Notes under the pieces: model-generated
What the model was told of the DNA's origin: nothing
Database searches by the model: none
What the model saw: only the letters and a program-made list of their open reading frames with translations
In this document: positions 7,801 through 9,700 of the stretch, piece after piece
Layout of the letters: every line of letters starts with the position of its first letter
Position numbering within the stretch: position 1 is the first letter of the stretch
Assembly: GCA_048498415.1 (NCBI GenBank)
Contig: JBEHYA010000074.1
Coordinates: 1 to 9,700, forward strand
DNA length: 9,700 bases
DNA from: JBEHYA01 sp048498415
GTDB lineage: Bacteria; Pseudomonadota; Alphaproteobacteria; UBA9219; RGZA01
Reading direction: 5' to 3'
Position numbers and translations under genes: made by a program

Positions 7801-8576
7801 CTACGGCAGCGGTAGCCACAGCGCCGGATGACACCACGCTGGAAGCGCTGAATGCGAAAATGGTCGGTCGCGGCCTCCCGCGTACGGCGGCGGATGCGAC
7901 GGCCACGCCGGCCACGCCGCCTTCGCCCGATGACGGCCTTTTGGCGGCCGATAAAATGACCCTTGCGACCGAGACCGTTTATCAGATGGAAGGCGGCCGC
8001 TGGAGCCGCGCGAAATTTGCCAAGAAAATAAACGAAGCCGCCGCGGATTATGTGAATTTGCTGGCGCCGGAAGGCCGCAAATTCTCGGGCGCGCAGCTCA
8101 AGCAGCAGATCGAGAATTTAAGTTCGGCCGAACTGGTGATGATTGCGGAACTGGGCGCCGGCCGCGCGGCGGCGCTGCATGTGCTGGCCAATGTGCCGCC
8201 GGGCGCGGTGAGCCTTAAAGACGCCCCGATCACCGACGCGCTGGCCGCGATCAAGGCGGATAACGAGAACGTGGTGGGCGACCCCAATATCGGCCCGGTC
8301 GCGAGCAAACTGGCGCTTCTTAGCAAGCGCACCGGCCACGGCAAGGACTGGCTGGCCAATATGATCGCCAAGACCGAAAGCCCGGTGGGCGACAACATGA
8401 ATAAGAAGGATATCAACGTCCACCCCGACCAGGTGAGCGCGGCGGATATCGTGGCAAGCTTCACGGCCAAGGTGGATGCTGCCAAGCAGACCCTGATGCC
8501 GGCGGCGGATGCCGATACCGGCACGCAGGTTGCACAGGCGAATAAGCCCGCTGCGGCGTTACAGCCCAGCGTATAA
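4884..8576 (+). CDS. Large Ala/Pro-rich repeat protein of unknown function (1,230 aa)
   Basis: No family is recognised. From GTG 4884 the protein has 1,230 residues, with no signal peptide, no membrane segment and no cysteine. The order is: a helical module around W19 (10-128); an Ala/Pro linker; a module around W240 (234-332); a linker; a module around W417 (404-509). The second and third share WIT-x-DG, then F-F/Y, then Y-x-x-AL-x-x-x-G-L/F, and a closing helix (TREVLTRTLAG against VSQAMKTAIQN). The first has a similar but longer pattern. Next come a helical or coiled-coil stretch (about 540-594) and a long disordered Pro/Ala region with many DP, LPP and LPA motifs. Three 32-residue repeats follow (cores 918-938, 950-970, 982-1002), then a folded-looking helical C-terminal domain (about 1017-1195) with Trp at 1040. 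The architecture suggests a cytoplasmic scaffold or structural protein, but that is inference. It appears to be its own transcription unit with a 138-bp leader region. Confidence 0.9.
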   Translation: MADTPLRSDIIDMLIDKGWLEVGVRGIGTGALYHEFTPDFYAALQEATNAGLGNSGLGKDKFKDMTIEAFRNSAGSPSNAPYIAAALDRMGLGVPFATAVRTALSDPFDNDGQTFYLPLSSALTQALKTSEEMIVAEENKRGITHDTVLTAANDADPRPAKLAEIDGGLPKETAPPPANVIDQTAQVANATLDLLTNPLGFKPLEAAEYTPTTPALSPVAVDSVFLSHDNDAALPLDKRWITPDGQISDAFFNDVQAAAKTEGSYNGALQSLGLKTQTWARYLGLQGADVPQIGDTMTPATREVLTRTLAGIIVGDTDDIITTRLDDLKAALKTAALNAPAAPQAGEQVLQVIAAAQLDTAALPDAGANPVPTDPAVAAETSMTLPKALTDPVAKAPTRTPDEAYDFFVRQALLRDWITTDGDKTVIAEQFYKDIKGFARVSDIGNYAEALRRYGFDQETIKRFNSNLTAVDLEEALHPEIDVSQAMKTAIQNAVLGTSADFAAKLAAQDPNATASLQAEAQPAAPAPAPADGVATGPTLDDLGKALQGTAAQAETMKEKLVQDAQAISQVAANTGTTLNGIGNTATSLSALLNGTDAAAKTDNPDPVVAQLTAPMPMPLPADHYPVEIAAADAPQNAVDAATQVAGGDATALPEDNTRLGFAPEGDATIVPALARDPLTALPPDVPPAVKRSLPPADDQVANIAPDLPAPAALPPSKDLGAALSRLPLANATIDLQALPDARTATLIASADQDVQAGLAAQGFVPLSTTDKAADEQKVAALPPDQTLKDIVPPPTPLSTPLPAAAPPATGPKEDVPYLVFGQPPFGVIQPDMPRVGLGTSGNPMGDIRLLDKQLDNFNTLMQRPPLYADLPQKAGAWKPSDLTVIAKPQAPAAQDPVTQIADNSPSLPVMPAPAAPDYATLEALNAKMVGRGGPRTAPEAKDAAAATPDYAKLEALNADMVGRGGPRTAVPATAAVATAPDDTTLEALNAKMVGRGLPRTAADATATPATPPSPDDGLLAADKMTLATETVYQMEGGRWSRAKFAKKINEAAADYVNLLAPEGRKFSGAQLKQQIENLSSAELVMIAELGAGRAAALHVLANVPPGAVSLKDAPITDALAAIKADNENVVGDPNIGPVASKLALLSKRTGHGKDWLANMIAKTESPVGDNMNKKDINVHPDQVSAADIVASFTAKVDAAKQTLMPAADADTGTQVAQANKPAAALQPSV
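5583..6410 (+). repeat. Two diverged copies of a ~100-residue helical module
   Basis: Within the large protein, residues 234-332 and 404-509 align by eye: W-I-T-x-D-G near the start, F-F or F-Y 11-15 residues later, Y-x-x-A-L-x-x-x-G with L or F about 25-30 residues after the Trp, and a final helix followed by a short hydrophobic segment (GIIVGDTDDIITTRL against AVLGTSADFAAKL). Identity is low, so this is an old duplication. The segment 10-128 may be a third copy with an insert of roughly 30 residues. Confidence 0.55.
7635..7922 (+). repeat. Three-unit tandem repeat, 96-bp period, in the large protein
   Basis: Three 63-bp cores begin at 7635, 7731 and 7827, exactly 96 bp (32 codons) apart. 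They encode variants of TLEALNAKMVGRGGPRTA: copy 2 has KLEALNAD and copy 3 has GLPRTA. Cores 1 and 3 are nearly identical at DNA level, and the Ala/Pro linkers between them differ more. This is a fairly recent in-frame duplication with the core preserved. Confidence 0.95.
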
Positions 8577-8582
8577 AAGTAA

Positions 8583-8602
8583 GCCCCGTTGAAAAACGGG
8601 GC
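8583..8602. terminator. Hairpin 1 of the convergent gap, likely terminator
   Basis: GCCCCGTT-GAAA-AACGGGGC is a perfect 8-bp stem with a GNRA-type tetraloop, 6 bases after the large gene's stop. Downstream on the + strand there is no T run. On the - strand it is followed by TTACTTTTAT, so it suits termination of the DsbA-family gene at least as well. Confidence 0.6.
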
Positions 8603-8635
8603 CCATTGTTCAGCAATCACAATATGGAGAGATGG

Positions 8636-8655
8636 GCCCCGGCTTTCGCCGGGGC
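8636..8655. repeat. Hairpin 2 of the convergent gap, dispersed-palindrome type
   Basis: GCCCCGGC-TTTC-GCCGGGGC is a perfect 8-bp stem, read with a GAAA loop on the - strand, 12 bases after the DsbA-family stop. The flanks (ATGG before, GTACA after) resemble the ATGGG-CCCGGC-TTTC-GCCGGG palindromes scattered between genes in many alphaproteobacteria. It may serve as a terminator or transcript-end stabiliser. Confidence 0.6.
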
Positions 8656-8667
8656 GTACATCGTTAT

Positions 8668-9516
8668 TTATTTAGCCGCGGGCTTGGCAGGCTCGGCCGG
8701 TTTCTCGGCCGGCTTATCCGTGGTCTTGCCGTTGGCCTTGGCGCCTTTCACATATTTGGCGAGGGTCGCATCGAACTGTTCGACCGTCTGCGTGCCGTTG
8801 ATGGTCTCGGCGCCGTAGTTGATGATGAAGGTGGGGGTGGCTTCAATATTGAACTGCTTGGAAGCTTCCATGCGGCGTTTCACCAGCGCATCCTGCAGTT
8901 TGGTGTTGGCAAAGCAGGCGGTGATGCGTTCGCCCGGCAGGCCGGCCAGCTTGGCGAGCTGCGTCAGGCTTGCTTCCACGTTGTTGGTGGGTTCGCTGGA
9001 CGCCCAACTGGCCTGCGTATCGAACAGGGTTTTGATGAACGGGAAGTAGCGGTCTTCCGGCATGCACTGGGCGAGCTGCGCGGCTTTGAGCGCGTTCCCA
9101 TCCAGCGGAAAGTCGCGGTAGATGAGTTTGACTTTGCCGGTGGCGATATATTTATCGGCGAGTTTGGGGAGCACGTTCTTTTCAAAATCCGCGCAGTGCG
9201 GGCAGGTGAGCGAGGCGTATTCGATGATCGAAACCGGCGCGCTGGCATCGCCCATGACGCGTTCGGGCAGCGTATCGCTGATGGTGACATCGGTCTCCGC
9301 GGTGGCGCCGGGTGTTGCTTTTGCTTCTTCCTTGGCGGCGGGCGGCGTAAGCGGCGTGGGGGCTTCCGGGATGGCCGTGCCGCTGAGAACGGCGGTGGCG
9401 CCAGCGGGCGAAGCGGGGGCCGGGGCTTCTACCGGCACGCTATTGGGGGCGGCATAAAGCGGCGCAGCGAGCGCGAGGGCGAGAGCGGCGGAACCGAGAA
9501 GCAGGGCGAGGCGCAT
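8668..9516 (-). CDS. Secreted DsbA-family thioredoxin-fold protein (CPHC)
   Basis: This is a 282-residue periplasmic protein of the DsbA/BdbD type (Thioredoxin_4). Residues 1-22 or 23 are a Sec signal peptide (MRLALLLGSA start, long Ala/Leu core, LYA|A cleavage region). Residues 24-75 are an Ala/Pro-rich linker. The thioredoxin fold starts near 78. The active site C105-P-H-C108 follows IIEYASLT, YRDFPL (133-138) is the usual family strand, and the cis-proline loop is A226-T-P228-T. Two further cysteines, C151 and C201, could form a structural disulfide. The C-terminus (from about 257) is a Lys/Pro/Ala tail with KPAEKPAEPAKPAA. The active site and cis-Pro context fit a thiol oxidant or a related disulfide enzyme. 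No DsbB partner is in view, so oxidase and isomerase roles cannot be separated. The start is fixed by AGGAG 7 nt upstream (9523-9527) and the signal peptide. Confidence 0.95.
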   Translation of the reverse strand: MRLALLLGSAALALALAAPLYAAPNSVPVEAPAPASPAGATAVLSGTAIPEAPTPLTPPAAKEEAKATPGATAETDVTISDTLPERVMGDASAPVSIIEYASLTCPHCADFEKNVLPKLADKYIATGKVKLIYRDFPLDGNALKAAQLAQCMPEDRYFPFIKTLFDTQASWASSEPTNNVEASLTQLAKLAGLPGERITACFANTKLQDALVKRRMEASKQFNIEATPTFIINYGAETINGTQTVEQFDATLAKYVKGAKANGKTTDKPAEKPAEPAKPAAK

Positions 9517-9522
9517 TCAAAA

Positions 9523-9527
9523 CTCCT
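9523..9527 (-). promoter_or_regulatory. Shine-Dalgarno of the DsbA-family gene
   Basis: Read on the - strand, AGGAG lies 6 bases before the ATG whose first base is 9516. This is the strongest ribosome site in the window, and it fixes the start together with the signal peptide. Confidence 0.85.
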
Positions 9528-9550
9528 GAAAAAGAACTTCCAGCTTTTTA

Positions 9551-9563
9551 GCGTAACTTACGC
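9551..9563. promoter_or_regulatory. 13-bp palindrome upstream of the DsbA-family gene
   Basis: GCGTAA-C-TTACGC is a perfect inverted repeat with one central base, 35 bases upstream of the start codon. The position suits an operator near the transcription start. No regulator can be named. Confidence 0.35.
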
Positions 9564-9620
9564 GTTTTGAGAAGATGTGGCGCGATCACGGCGAATTAAA
9601 GGCGGGCATTCCCTCACCTC

Positions 9621-9700
9621 ATTCCCGCGAAAGCGGGAATCCAGCTAAAGCCGCGCCTGCGGCGGAATATGCACTGATAACGGCCCAGTCCCCTGGATCC
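9621..9700. repeat. Dispersed palindromic intergenic repeat, probably cut by window edge
   Basis: ATTCCCGC-GAAA-GCGGGAAT (9621-9640) is a perfect 8-bp stem with a tetraloop, of the kind widely dispersed between proteobacterial genes. It continues with CCAGC, a small hairpin GCCGC-GCCT-GCGGC (9650-9663), and ends in CTGGATCC. The CTGGAT at 9693-9698 is the reverse complement of ATCCAG at 9639-9644, suggesting a second, inverted palindrome just past the window. Short open frames cross it on both strands but translate to typical repeat-derived peptides, and none is supported as a gene. The stretch 9564-9620 holds nothing recognisable. Confidence 0.6.

Noticed and set aside
7635..7889. CRISPR-like array
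   Set aside because: The 96-bp period is in frame, codes for a conserved peptide and has diverged third positions; it is a protein repeat.
8632..9570. Long open frame on the + strand (312 codons) opposite the DsbA-family gene
   Set aside because: It is antisense to a gene with signal peptide, CPHC site and strong ribosome site; its Gly/Arg-rich translation is typical of a GC-rich shadow frame and it starts inside the palindromic repeat.
9577..9700. Open frame from ATG 9577 to the right edge, and opposing frames on the - strand
   Set aside because: They run through the ATTCCCGC palindrome and translate to repeat-derived peptides (such as WIPAFAGM on the - strand); no ribosome site or family match.

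Overview
The window looks like a stretch of ordinary chromosome from an alphaproteobacterium. The evidence is GC-rich codon use, alphaproteobacterial-type LepA and DsbA-family proteins, a DUF4743-type Nudix hydrolase, very Ala/Pro-rich proteins, and intergenic palindromes of the ATTCCCGC-GAAA-GCGGGAAT and CCCCGGC-TTTC-GCCGGGG type that are dispersed in many such genomes. I cannot place it more precisely from sequence alone. No RNA genes, insertion sequences, phage genes or CRISPR arrays were seen.

Layout from left to right: (1) lepA (elongation factor 4), cut by the left edge, + strand, closed by an intrinsic terminator. (2) A + strand gene for a cytoplasmic protein with a helical N-terminus, a GGDEF-fold domain whose signature has decayed to RCRYF, and a long disordered Pro/Ala-rich tail. 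(3) A convergent - strand Nudix hydrolase with an N-terminal DUF4743-like domain; the two 3' ends overlap by 36 bp. (4) A divergent + strand small protein with an Ala/Gln-rich helix followed by a YbjQ/DUF74-like domain; its start region carries a hairpin and direct repeat that include the ribosome binding site. (5) A 1,230-residue, cysteine-free, Ala/Pro-rich + strand protein of unknown function with two kinds of internal duplication: two clear and one possible copy of a Trp-containing helical module, and three copies of a 32-residue repeat at exactly 96-bp spacing. (6) Two back-to-back GNRA-type hairpins in the convergent gap. (7) A - strand periplasmic DsbA-family thioredoxin-fold protein with a CPHC active site. 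(8) A gene-free right edge with a dispersed palindromic repeat, probably running past the window.

The genes do not form an obvious pathway: most are separate transcription units on alternating strands. Shared traits are more visible than shared function. The GGDEF-like protein, the 1,230-residue protein and the DsbA-family protein all carry long Ala/Pro-rich low-complexity segments. The best candidate for undescribed biology is the 1,230-residue repeat protein, which looks like a scaffold or structural protein by architecture only. The degenerate GGDEF protein is the second. I found no evidence for a multi-gene defence, mobile or biosynthetic system.
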